From the NCBI RefSeq assembly GCF_019175385.1, contig NC_083339.1, positions 79,380,307-79,444,306 on the forward strand: a DNA stretch of 64,000 nt. Direction: 5' to 3'. Position numbers and translations under genes: made by a program. Positions 11,727 to 22,311 of this stretch are shown in pieces (positions within the stretch are counted from its first letter, which is position 1; every line of letters begins with the position of its first letter). Origin of the DNA: Lycium barbarum. Its lineage: Eukaryota; Streptophyta; Magnoliopsida; Solanales; Solanaceae. The notes beneath the pieces are model-generated. The model saw nothing but the letters and a program-made list of their open reading frames with translations. It was not told the DNA's origin and ran no database searches.

Positions 11727-12457
11727 CCGCACGACCTTTGTCACGAAATTTTAGAGCAAATCGGGGTCTTCGCAAATTTTCGGAAAATTTTTGTAGCGGG
11801 TCCCACCCCCGGCTAAGTCGTACCACTACCATGTCGCCTTTCTGAATCTTAAACATTCACTTTCATACACATATACATATGATGACAGATAACCCACGGA
11901 TTTAAGTCTTCGTCACACGAATTCCGCCTCCAAATAATCGGTGGAATCTGATAAAATGTCACCGCAAGGTGTTCTTCGGCCACCGACAGAAGGAACTAAA
12001 GTCTGACAAGTATCGCGGGACCTTTTTGTACTTAATCTACATGTTAACCTCCATATTCTTGGAAAAATTTGGGCAGAGTTTCCTCTGCATTTCTTACTAT
12101 CCAAAACCTGTACACCAGAAATACCAATCATGCCTCACAGGACCAACTCATATACACATACATACATATCATATCATGTCGTATCGCAGCCACACGGGGC
12201 TGATAACTTCAAATGAGAATTATAATGTCGTAGACACTTACCACACGTGCCCAACTCAAACAGCATCGGAGGCACCTTCCTGTTTACTTTCATCCAGGAT
12301 TTCTAGACTCACACTGACGGTGGGGACATCTCCGTCGCCCTTGCCTTGGGTCACTAGGTCTCTAATTCCTTTAAATTTCCGTCGTCTTCATAGAACAACA
12401 TCTTACAAATATCATACACACATAGGAAGTTCTAAAAACTCATACACTTATAAATAA
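11727..12457 (-). other. Non-coding spacer between 5S-like block and acidic ORF
   Basis: I see no coding pattern in this 0.7 kb. The segment next to the 5S-like block (AAATTTCGTGACAAAGGTC and GCGATCG on the minus strand) resembles the sequence preceding the other 5S-like block at 40335-40365. Confidence 0.5.
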
Positions 12458-13039
12458 TCAATATCGAGTCTGACCTGGGGAGCTGCCGTGAGAGGTATGT
12501 CCACTATCATCCACGTCTGCCTGCTCCCTACCTATGCGGTCTCCATTATCACTCGCATCCGAATCGGAGGGGTATGGACGATCAGACAAATCCCGGCCCA
12601 CTGGTGACCCAGGCCAAGAACAGGAGAAATCCATAGCACTCTCCGAGGTGGCCGGGCTATCAAGGTTCTCCCTAATAATAAGAGCTGGTGCATACTTGAA
12701 AATCTCCTCCTGCGTCATCCCAGAAGAATGCTCCGAAGGGCCTGCCTCATGACTATCCTCCTCCTCGGAGGTAATAAGCTCCGGAGGGGTCATCGCCAAA
12801 TCCTCCGAGATATCTGTATCGTAGCCATCCTCCACGGGGTCCCCTGCTCCAGGATTCGGAGACTCTGGAGGAGTCGTAGATGGGTCCTCCGACGGATCCG
12901 TATCGTAGCTATCCTCCGGGGAATCCTCCGAAGGACCCGTCTCGATCGAGTAACTGGGGCCCTGCCTACTCGACCCCGGTGACAGCCTGGGGGCCTTCTT
13001 AGCACCCCCATCCTCATCGTCGGAAGCCGTCCTCTTCAT
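12458..13039 (-). CDS. 193-aa acidic Ser/Asp/Glu/Pro-rich protein of unknown function, sole ORF of the non-autonomous element
   Basis: An intact ATG-to-TGA frame begins about 190 nt after the leader hairpin, where gag starts in the related autonomous elements. I do not recognise a family. The amino end (KR at 2-3, KKAPR at 14-18) resembles a bipartite nuclear localisation signal. The rest is strongly acidic and low in hydrophobics, probably disordered. Two 28-residue units repeat the pattern YDTDxSED...TPPE (residues 45-59 and 73-87), and a short less disordered stretch QEEIFKYAPALIIREN lies near 109-125. There is no zinc knuckle, capsid-like domain or catalytic motif. Because the element is so young, an unbroken frame is not by itself proof of selection. 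It may be a gag replacement, an accessory factor, or a captured host fragment. Confidence 0.6.
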   Translation of the reverse strand: MKRTASDDEDGGAKKAPRLSPGSSRQGPSYSIETGPSEDSPEDSYDTDPSEDPSTTPPESPNPGAGDPVEDGYDTDISEDLAMTPPELITSEEEDSHEAGPSEHSSGMTQEEIFKYAPALIIRENLDSPATSESAMDFSCSWPGSPVGRDLSDRPYPSDSDASDNGDRIGREQADVDDSGHTSHGSSPGQTRY

Positions 13040-13227
13040 TCTTCACCAACCTGCAATCACCTGCAAGGAGCGGGTCAGATACATTTCCCCCAAATACCGA
13101 CACTTCTGCTCTTTGGAGCCTCGCTGTAGGTACAGCAATTCGCAAGGGAGAATCATCCTAATCATACCGCTTTATCGCACGATCTAAGAATCCAAAGAAG
13201 GGTAACATCCTAAATGCCCTGTAGCTT

Positions 13228-13267
13228 CTTGTTTATAGATGTGGTGCACAACACATCGATAAACAAG
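13228..13267 (-). other. Leader hairpin, candidate RNA dimerisation signal (non-autonomous element)
   Basis: Minus-strand arms CTTGTTTATCGATGTG and CACATCTATAAACAAG pair with a single C-T mismatch. The loop TTGTGCAC ends in the perfect palindrome GTGCAC. Relative to element 1 the loop palindrome changed from GCGCGC to GTGCAC with self-complementarity kept. Confidence 0.68.
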
Positions 13268-13308
13268 ACTCTACTAGACACGGCCTGTAGACATACCGAG
13301 GACTAACC

Positions 13309-13320
13309 GCTCTGATACCA
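13309..13320 (-). other. Primer binding site, initiator tRNA-Met type (non-autonomous element)
   Basis: TGGTATCAGAGC on the minus strand, 4 nt after the LTR end at 13325, is identical to that of element 1. Confidence 0.93.
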
Positions 13321-13324
13321 CTTT

Positions 13325-16300
13325 TGTCACGACCCAAACCCCGTGGGCCGCGACTGGTACCCTAACTGGGTACCCATACGTACCTACCCGACCGAAATCG
13401 AATCATACAGATTTTTTTTTTTTTTTTTAAAAACAGAAGTACAGAAATAGGCCGGTACAAATACGGCACGCACGCAAGCATACATATATATATATACATA
13501 TACCTGAACACACAGACATTTACAAGCAAGCCGATAAGGCTAACATACAGACGAAACCCGTAACCCACACATCTATCTACAGGCCTCTACAGACATACAG
13601 AGTCATATGACGGGACAGGGCCCCGCCGTACCCAGAATATACATACATACGGAGTACACGAAGACAGAAGGTATATACCAAAGATATATGCTCCGAGTCA
13701 AAGGAGCTCTTCAAGTAGCAGAGTCGGAAACCTACGCGGGCGGCGTATCACCTGGTGCGTCTGTACCTGCGGGCATGTAGCGCAGCCCCCGACGAACGGG
13801 GGTCAGTACGAAAAATGTACCGAGTATGTAAAGCAGAAACGTAACAGATATAAACATAGTCCGAAGTAGAATCACAGAAATATAACGGGCAAAATCATAA
13901 GTCAAACTAACGGACAGAGTTATGATCCAGACAGACATACAGAATCGTGTTACACACAAATGAACAGAATTATAGTTCGGACAGACAGACGGAGTCATAA
14001 TACGGACAGACGAGCAGAATCTGAATCCATACGGACATACAGAAGCAGAAGCCATACGGACATACAGAAATAGTTGTAACACAGACGGACAGACAGTAGT
14101 ATGACGGGCAGAATTATGCATGCAGAGTAGCACAGAGTCATACAAAATCATACAAAGGCGTGTGCTTTATAAATACAGATGGCACACGCATATATTCATA
14201 CAGATCCCGGCCCTGTCTGGGGGCGCGGTAACAGAACCCGGCCCTCTTAGTACGGGACGCGGTGGACAGACAGAATCAAATCAGATCATATGCCATCCTG
14301 GCCGCCATCCCCATACACAGATCATACAGACATACAGATCCCGGCCCGTACGCCGAGGGACGCGGTGAACAATGCAGAGAAATATGCACGATAACAGAAC
14401 CTGGCCCGGGTCGCAGTGAAAGAATGCATTGAGACAGACACGAATCGATAAATGAGAAACCACCTACCTACAGACTCAACATACAGACTCGATCAATCAG
14501 AAGGGTGCCAAACGGCGAGCCAAAATCAGAATATCCAGATGGTATGCATAGTACGCGCCTATATTCTAGTTGTGAAGGCACGACAGATTATGATCAGAAT
14601 CAGATATCCAGATGCTCAGAAATCATTTGTATAAAATGCACAAAATATACTTATCATACACAAAATAATAGTTCAGAAGTTTTTGGAGAAGATCGGACCA
14701 AAACAGAAGTATTTTAAAAATCGTACCGGAAGTATCGGGCCTTGTGGGCCCACCTCGGACCAACCCGAGGCTACATACGTAAATTACTGATGATTGACCT
14801 TATGAGGTCACCCATACTCATTCGGAAGTGTTCCGACTCCGTTTGGGGAAGTTTTGTACAAAATCTCACTTTAAGGGCAATTTGCAATAAAATAGTTTCA
14901 ATTGAATTGAAGGAATTGGAGCGGTTTTCCGTCTCGAATTCCGGGGAACGGAGTCGGACCTAGGGCTCGCGGCCGAGCCTACCACATCCAGAACATGCCT
15001 AGGAGCGTATAGAAGTGCTTCACATACCTCGATGGCGCCTTATGCTCGCTCGGCGTCAATTCAAATTTCGTCCAAAATCTGGAAATGATCAAGTTTACCA
15101 TTTGGTTAGTTTCATTCTTTCAATACCCCAAGCTTACACATACTTGCCTACCGAAATTTCGGCAGCATTTCCTCTGTATATACGACATCCCCAAAAGTTA
15201 AAACACAGCCAACAACCAACACAACAACCCAGAGGAGACATCCAAACAACAACAAACATCAATAAACACTAAATCATACCCTATGGCATTATTAGCCACC
15301 TTTCGACACGACGAATTATCTTTCGTTTCAAACTTACATTTCCAACCAAAACTTATTATTTTCATAGCCATTATCCATCAAAATCATTACGACATACATC
15401 GGAGGCATCCATAACATGTTCACATAATATTCACAAGATACTCATAAAATTCACAAACATTCAACTTTCCATCAAGTCACTACTTTTCCAATCCCTTCCT
15501 AACTTTCAACATGCAAACTCATCAACACATTTTTATATTCCAAGTTCATTGTCATAAGCATAATTTGCCTCTTAACCCTTTCATTTTCACTTATACACAA
15601 GTCATAACAAAGTTCAATAATTTCCTTCAACAACTTAATAACCAATCTTCCATAACAACATAATTAACATGCTAACAAGATTCAATTCACCTTCCAACAC
15701 CAACACACACCACACGGCCACATGCTATATTTTCCAAATTTCACTAGTTCATTCCACTTTCATTTCTAATACAATTTCCACCGCACTACAACTAACTTAC
15801 ACAAGAATTCAAACCATTAAAATCATGCAATAACCCTATATGCATTCGGCCACACATCCAAAAATTCCAACACACCAAATTTCCATATTTTTCATTCATT
15901 CACACACACTACAACATACATACATCATTTTTAACACAACAAAATCATGAAATCCTTACCTTTCTTCAAGTTCTTCACTTGGGGTTGAAGTTGTTTCCTT
16001 GTCAAGATGCTTACATCAACTTGTAGAGAATCTTGTGCTTAGCAATAATCTCTCAAGAGTTGAACTCTTTAGACCAAAGGATTGGCTCCAAATATTTTTT
16101 CTTTATTTTCTTTCTTTTTTTCTCTCCAAACCCGAATTGCTCCCTTGTTCTTCTTTTTTTTTTTCTTTTGTTCTTGGTTCCTTATTCTTGAAGCTTCTTT
16201 ATACTTATCCATCATATGGATTTGTCACATGGAAAATTAAGAAATCCTTGGGCTTGGGCTAGGTGGTGGCCGGTTGGGCCTCTCCCATTTGGGCCTTGCT

Positions 16301-16521
16301 TTATTTCATTTTATTGAGCCCACTTTGGCTAATTTTTTTTTTTGTAATTCATGGAATAAGTTTCCAAAATTCCAATTTTGCCCTTGGCCACCTTTCGTAA
16401 TTCCACCCCATTGAATTCATAACTCACACATTCATACCAAGTAGTGTCCAATAGTGGCCCTATTCATCACAAGTCAATTTATCTTGAACTTTCCGAATGA
16501 TCAAAAATGTCGGATGTAACA
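13325..16521 (-). repeat. 5' LTR of the non-autonomous element
   Basis: Same length (3197 bp) and, by eye, the same sequence as 7322-10518 except at 16460. The three-hairpin module lies at 13766-13833. The right boundary GTAACA is followed by ATTAG, the target duplication. Confidence 0.93.
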
Positions 16522-16712
16522 ATTAGAACCCTTACCTAGAACTCTGAATTACGAAGGATTTTTTACGGTATTTGAATAAACCTTTCACCACTGGTTTTCC
16601 TAATTTCCTAAAATTTAGGTGACGACTCTTTTTCAAAACAAAGTCCGAAAGAGCACCAACGAGTTCGTAGTAGCTTTCGTGCCTTAACCCGCATAAAAAG
16701 TGAACCATTATA
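16522..16712 (+). repeat. Ogre 5' LTR, right end
   Basis: Continues the Ogre LTR after the ATTAG-flanked insertion and matches 62750-62937, including the run GACTCTTT...CAAAGTCCGAAAGAGCACCAACGAG and the AAAAAGTGAACC end. The precise last base is uncertain by a few nucleotides because the two copies differ there. Confidence 0.85.
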
Positions 16713-16715
16713 GAT

Positions 16716-16734
16716 TGTGACTCCGCGTAGGACT
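16716..16734 (+). other. Ogre primer binding site, degenerate tRNA-Arg type
   Basis: TGTGACTCCGCGTAGGACT directly follows the LTR and resembles the TGGCGACTCC-type site that Ogre elements use with tRNA-Arg. It has several mismatches, consistent with an old copy. Confidence 0.6.
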
Positions 16735-17214
16735 TAAAGGTTCTAAGGATAAGGATTCCAATATAATATGAGTATATTTGCCTTAACTGTCTATGTGTTT
16801 ACTTTCTCGCAATTATTAACTGTCATTGCATGCATATCAGAACTCCGCCACTCCTGGCATTTATTTTACACTTTTTTCCAAAGGCGACTTCACGGATCAC
16901 GCAGCCATTCCTTCACGGTTCAGCCCCAGTTGTCTGCTCGGGTTCCCGGTCTTTCGTGAAAAACCACTCTAGTGAAAACTAGGATGGAACTAAGCCAAAT
17001 CCCTACTGAACTAGAGCATTTATACTTAGATGGACCTTGGGTATCTCAGACCTACCTAAGGCTCATTAAGAGTGACTACTTTGTGTTCAAATGGTCTATG
17101 ACCCGAAAAACACCGCATCTCATTTATATGCTATGTGGAAACATGTTCGTGCCTATGTAGTGAACCATTGATCCTAGGGGGATGGGGGAATCTTAAGCGT
17201 TTTCTGTTTTGTAG
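16735..17214 (+). other. Ogre leader with splice-acceptor-like end
   Basis: The leader contains a 62-codon open frame (16972-17160) of unknown meaning. It ends in TTTTCTGTTTTGTAG at 17200-17214, a textbook-looking 3' splice site abutting the ATG of ORF1. Whether the leader is spliced cannot be decided from sequence alone. Confidence 0.45.
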
Positions 17215-18611
17215 ATGGAATGAAGAATTCATTTTGACATCGTCACTGAGGGTCCAACGTTGCTAAGGGCTTGGTATGAATGGTTGGGTGATACTCATAA
17301 GAGGACAATCAGTTGCACTTTAGGACATTTTCCCTCTATCATGACGATGAAAGGCCACCCGGAGCTGATAGAGGTATTGGCGGGGTATTGGGATGACAAG
17401 GAAATGTTGTTCCATTTCGGTCATATTGAGATGACTCCTACCCTAGAAGAAATTGAGGATGCCATAGACAGCAATGGAACCTGTCTAAGGAGGTGACACA
17501 AGCCGAATCACAATATGTTATTTCCATAGAGGCCTACCGTCGGCCAAATCTTGAGGTTTCTTGCTTTGACTGAAGCGCCTGGGGCACAAGGGCCTACCGT
17601 AGCCTTCAGGGATCTATACCGAAGATTCGGGGATGTCATCGGGTACACTCTATATCAAAGGGAATTTAAGAGCCGAGAAGAATGGGAGACCACTAGGCCT
17701 TTAGCCTTCGCCATAGCCTTGTTAGGCACTATGGTGTTTCCACTGGATGGGTCATTGGCTATAGACACCCGGGTGATCTACCTAGCCTATGCGATCTTCC
17801 ACGGCATAACCAAAGATCAAGAGACAAGGTATTTTGACCTAGTGCCCATCATATTGGCTGACATCTTTCGGGCTCTAGACAAGTGCCGAAATCATTTTCG
17901 ATATTTCCAGTGATGCAATATGTTGCTACAATGGTGGATTATGAAATTACTTAACATGGTCAAAGGGGTTCGGGGTTGGAATCGACAAAACTGTCCAACT
18001 CTCGGGCTTATGTCCAAAAATGCTTGGGTTGATTTCTTCACCAACTCAATTAAAGATCAGATCCATTAGATGTTTCCTGACTTTATATACAAAATTGTGG
18101 TAGTGCGAGGAAATAATTGCCCCTTCGTGTCGCTAGCTGGGGTTCGAGGAATCCGTCTCGGGTTTTGAGACAGTTCGGTAGGAGGCAAGTGATACTTCAG
18201 GTAGGAAACCCCGAGCAGTTCATCATTGAGCACACAAAATAGAAAATCAAGCACGCGGGGGTAATCCTCAGGGAATGGAATGGCAGCGTAAGCTGGGGCC
18301 CAGATACTTTAGCTCCAGATAGGCTCAAAGCGAGGTGTGACCCAGGGTATCATGCATGGCTGCAGGGACACTTGGCACGTGCACTTACAACTGGGCCCGC
18401 ACCTCCCTAGGAGGCCTAAGAAGAGGAGCGTATGAAAGAATGTCTGGAAGGTACAAATGAGCATTTGGCCAGGATCATGGAAGAAACAGACCCAGTGATT
18501 GTCAAGATGGAGCTATATCAGGCACGCCTTCGTATCCAGACCACCCTTCGAAGGGTCAAGAAGGCCAGGATGAGCCAAGCCTCGACATCAGCCGCCGGAG
18601 GACTTTCCTGA
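17215..18611 (+). pseudogene. ORF1: Ogre ORF1, broken
   Basis: Ogre elements carry an extra ORF of unknown function upstream of gag. Here it likely starts ATG-GAA at 17215, with the third codon now TGA (probably from CGA). The frame continues with TEGPTLLRAWYEWLGD, LGHFPSIMTMKGHPELIE, GYWDDKEM and TPTLEEIEDAI, then after a stop at 17494 resumes at 17551 with a helical region (FAIALLGTMVFP, YLAYAIFHGI, ADIFRALDKCR). More stops and shifts occur at 17911-18260. A final frame ends with a charged tail and ASTSAAGG before the stop near 18611. The pattern resembles plant-mobile-domain-like proteins, a weaker assignment than the positional one. Confidence 0.65.
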
Positions 18612-18999
18612 TTACTTCTTTTGTTTTTATAAGCCCCATGTCGGCTTTATCATCATTTTTTTAATCCCTTCGGGGAAGATATTACTATTATTTATTAAAT
18701 CATGATGACTTTTGGGGCAATGGTTCACCTTCACAAATGGCACTTACATGTTTCGAACGACTAAGAAAGCCTTAACTCAAAAGGCCTTAACTCAAAAGGC
18801 CTTAGGGACACGAGTAGTATAAATAGCTATAAAATACGTGCTTATTTTCTACGTGTTTTGCATGCTTACTTGCTGTGTGTATGATCATATATTAAAACTT
18901 AAGTACGATTGGTCCGATAATCTAAACTACGTACTCGAAAGAAAAAACCATGGGGCTTAAAACTTACCCGAATTTATATCAACTAAAGGTTGACTTCCG
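18612..18999 (+). other. Spacer with TATA-like sequence between ORF1 and the second ORF
   Basis: No coding frame. It holds three partial copies of AAGGCCTTAACTCA at 18765-18805 and a strong TATA-box-like GTATAAATAGCTATAAAA at 18818-18835, about 180 nt before the next ATG. Confidence 0.4.
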
Positions 19000-20190
19000 A
19001 TGGCGAATCAAGGAGGGCAAGAAGCACGGACTTTAGGGGGGACAGCTAAGATTCTACGGGGCAAGGTGTTGCAGATGGAAAAACACCTCCAGGAAACAGG
19101 AAAGAAAATTAAGGAGGTAGATGGATTACTGAGCATGGTTGGGAACCCGTCGGAAGGCATACCCCAAGAGCAATACTACAAAAATGTCCCTGAAGAGGTA
19201 AGAGAATTGGTGCTAAACTACATACCGCTAGAGAGAAGGCCTGTAACACCTAGAAAAGGAACCCCAGAGGGGACCAACGGGGAACAAGGGGATGGTTCGG
19301 ATCCGTGGGTGTTTGCATCAGACCCACAAGAAGGAATAGAGCCCCAAGAAAAGGATCCTGAGCCTTTTGAGGAAAAAGAAGAAGAGCCAGAGGAGGAGCA
19401 GGAGAAGAGCCTCGAGACATGGTGGAAAAGAGCCTGTCGACATAGGGGCCAAAGGAGGTGAGAACCCATTTGAGATGTTTCCTGAGTTTCAGAGAAATAA
19501 CGCGGATGACAAATCTGGCTATTATGCCCCCACTGAGGAGGGAACGAATTTCTACGCACTTTCACCCATGCTGATGACTGCTGCCTCTACTATGGCTTCG
19601 GAGAATTTAGGAAGGGCAAACCTTCCTACACCAGCTCTGTGGAGCATCGCTTTCAGAGCCTGATCTTCCCCATTCAGAGTAGCTCCATTGCCCATCACTT
19701 GCAAGGAAGTATTCAGGAAGATGATGGCCGCTGGGATGGATTGCACCACTAGGGCTAGGCTACCGGTCCCTGACTTGGTATATGCTTACAAAAGGTGTCC
19801 ATTTCACCTCAATCAGGCGGGCCATACCCTGAACGTAGGTTTGGCACTGAGGAGAAGGATCATTAGTCTGATTAATGACAAGATCATCGGGACTTTATGG
19901 GGGTTGCATACCTTGCTGGTCCATGACCCCATCACCCCAGGAGAGGGAGTTACCCCCGAGACTCAGGTTTGACGGTACGATTTCATGATTTTCAAGGAAT
20001 CATACGCTCGCCTTTTCTCGACTTTGGCTTCGTTGAACAAGATAAGACCCGTGGAACCTGTTTACGAGCCCACGCTATTAGGGCCCAATAGAAACAAGTT
20101 CTGCTTATACCATACTGAAGCCAGGGGACATGATATTGAAGGATGCCATGCCTTCAAACTTGAGCTCAAAAATATGATCAGGACCGAATA
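19000..20190 (+). pseudogene. Second Ogre ORF, unrecognised, ending in a C-H-H-C zinc-knuckle-like motif, broken
   Basis: The first frame (19000-19461) encodes a coiled-coil-like start (MEKHLQETGKKIKEVDG) and a Pro/Glu-rich acidic tail. After a frame change near 19450 it continues with ENPFEMFPEF and ALSPMLMTAAST, crosses a stop near 19662, then CKEVFRKMMAAGMD, PDLVYAYKRCPFH, IISLINDKI, a stop near 19972, and FSTLASLNKIRPVEP leading to CLYHTEARGHDIEGCHAFK (residue pattern C-x2-H-x5-H-x4-C). The ending resembles the motif at the end of gag (43220-43290), so the element has two such motifs. It may be a duplicated gag carboxyl part or a separate ORF. I cannot name it. Confidence 0.5.
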
Positions 20191-20359
20191 GATCTTGGTC
20201 CTACTCCTACCGTGGTTCTGAGGAAAAGAAAGATTCGGTATGAGAAAACAAGTTCGTAAGGACAACGACTTGTAGAGCTATACTTTTGGGTGGATATTAG
20301 GTGTCCCCTCTTTTGTACAAATGTTACCCCCACCCTCATAAATTTGTAAAGGAATCGCA

Positions 20360-20545
20360 CCGACCTGATATCCCGATGTAGGGATACGCGAGAAGCCCTA
20401 GTCAGGCCTGGTCAGGGGATGCCTGTAGTTAGGATTAGCCAAAGGATATTTAGGAAGAAATGTATACCCTTCTTTTGTAATCAAACTACGTAAGGCCTAA
20501 TTTCCCCCGGCGGGATCCGTAGGCAGTCTATGTAAGACTCGGTCT
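20360..20545 (+). other. Two copies of an Ogre spacer hairpin motif
   Basis: TATCCC-GATGTA-GGGATA (20369-20386) is a perfect 6-bp stem followed by CGCGAG. TCCC-CCGGC-GGGA (20503-20515) is followed by TCCGTAGGCAG and preceded by AACTACGTAAGGCCTAATT. Related copies occur in the 3' region near 48500, 48600, 50550 and 50670. Confidence 0.6.
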
Positions 20546-20891
20546 CTTCATAGTTTAAATTATAACCCCCCCCCCCATCCTCACTTGTTTAAATTTTTAT
20601 GACAGATCAAATGGTTCGCCAAAGTGAGTCAACCGCAAGACCACCAAACCAAGATCCACCCAAACATAAAAAGCCAGTAATGTCCAAGACCTTAGAACAT
20701 GGGATCAAAAGTACTCACGCTTCAGTATATGAGTTTGTGTGCTACTTGCGCTTTAAATACCCATATGTGATATTTTGCCTTTATATTTGATGCCCAGAAA
20801 CTAACTTTCTTTACCCTTGTCTTTACTGTTGAGTTATTCTTATCTTATACAAAGGGGCCAATAAGTGTAACATCAAAAGCTGGCATACTTC
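20546..20891 (+). other. Spacer before Ogre gag
   Basis: A nine-base C run at 20570-20578 is followed by a 63-codon frame (20599-20790) with no recognisable domain, then AT-rich leader to the gag ATG. I see no other feature. Confidence 0.4.
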
Positions 20892-22311
20892 ATGAGATCA
20901 AAGGCCGCTTTAGTATCCCTCTCTGACAAAGGAAAAGACAAAATGACTAGTACCCCCGAAGAAGCAAGAAATAAGCTCATCCTACGCAACAGAGATACCC
21001 AGGACTCACAAGAAGCAGCATCCCAAGAGGATGTGACTGCAACGTTATTAACTACCATCTCCACTCTCCAGGAAAAGGTAGCCAGAAGGGAGGGAGCCAA
21101 TGCGAAAAAGAATGCCTCTACCGAAGGAAGGAGTTACCCTCCTCCCTTTTCCTCGCTGAGCTCTCCAATGCCTGATCACTTTCCTGTTTACCCAACAGCA
21201 ACCATACCCCCTCCTCCGTTAAACACTGCCAATCCAAACCATGCTGGCCCCTCTTACTATATGCCACCACCAGTTAAAAACGCCCAAATTCTAGAAACCA
21301 CCCACTTAGTCCCCTCATACCAGATCCCCCATCCGGTATTCTTCAATCCGGCCAGCCAAGCACACGCACCGGCCCCACCGGATGGGGAAGTCACCACTAT
21401 ATCGTTTTAACCATTCCACTCACCAAGTATCCTTCTTCACTCCTAACATCCCAAACGAATCCTCCCCAAGGCACAAGAAGTTGGATCATTACGAGGAAAC
21501 GGAAAGGACTTGGAGAGCTGAACAAGACAGGCGTGAGAAAGACATGGAGAGGAAGATGGAGGAATTGATGGAAAAATCCAACAGGTTTGCAAGAAAAGCC
21601 ACAAGCCTTAGGTAGGACGACTTGTGCATGCACCTAAATTTGGACCTGCCAGAAGGGCTCAAAATCTCGAAATCTAAAATGTTCAACGGGATAGGGAATC
21701 CCAAAGCAAACCTCCATTTGTACTGCGACTAGTTGGTTGGAGTAAAGAAAAATGAACCCTTGATCATTTGACTATTCAGTCATAGCCTGACCGGCGAGGC
21801 AGCTGAATGGTTCGCCACACAAGATATGCATCAATGGCCCTTTTGGGAAGACCTGGCAGAATCCTTCATGGAAAGATTTCGTTTCAATATCGAGATCGTG
21901 CCAGACCGCTACTACCTCGAGAAGATCAAGCAAAAGTCAACAGAGAACTACAGAGAATTCGCCACCAGATGGAGGGCTGAAGCAGCCCGTATGCAGCCGC
22001 CGATGTGTGAGGGAGAGCTAGTCTCCGTGTTTATCAAGTCACAGGAGCTGGATTTCTATGATAGAATGTTATCCATGGTCGAGAGGCCATTCTCCGAGTT
22101 GGTAAAAATGAGAGAGGCCATAGAAGATGGTCTCAAATCTGGAAATATCATCAGTATCTTCAACAAAGCATCTAGACAGGTCGTTGCAGGAATCATGCGC
22201 AAAAAGAAAGAGGATGTGGCAAGCATATCTCACATTCCGAACCAAAATCCAAAAGGACCACCATCTTCTCACCAAAGTCTGCCCCTTCTAAATTACTCTG
22301 CCCCTCCATGT
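20892..22311 (+). pseudogene. gag: Ogre gag, 5' part, broken and interrupted by solo LTR
   Basis: The frame starts at ATG 20892. It reads an amino-terminal region with EEARNKLILRNRD and a Pro-rich middle, then shifts frame near 21400. After a charged coiled-coil-like stretch (ETERTWRAEQDRREKDMERKMEELM) and stops at 21613, 21731 and 21768 comes the conserved retrotransposon gag domain: LTGEAAEWF, WPFWEDLAESFMERFRFNIEIVPDRYYLEKIKQ given here as landmarks in pieces, YREFATRWRAEAARM and FYDRMLSMV. The frame runs into the LTR inserted at 22312 and resumes at 42863. Gag would form the particle. This copy cannot. Confidence 0.85.

Larger units (their letters stand above)
7322..16521 (-). mobile_element. 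Young non-autonomous LTR retrotransposon (LARD-like), 9.2 kb, with its own acidic ORF
   Basis: Two direct 3197-bp LTRs (7322-10518 and 13325-16521) flank a 2806-bp internal region, and the whole is bounded by ATTAG target duplications. On the minus strand it has TG...CA LTR ends, a primer site at 13309-13320, a leader hairpin, one ORF (12458-13039), a 5S-like block (11611-11726), a 41-bp minisatellite (10875-11260), a hairpin before the polypurine tract and a purine tract. There is no gag, protease, RT, RNase H or integrase, so it must use proteins from another element. I found only one LTR difference (T at 10457, C at 16460), which implies a very recent insertion. Confidence 0.93.

Noticed and set aside
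12534..13017. Frames opposite and overlapping the acidic ORF.
   Set aside because: They are shadows of its biased GC-rich repeats. Only the 12458-13039 frame begins at a sensible place after the leader.
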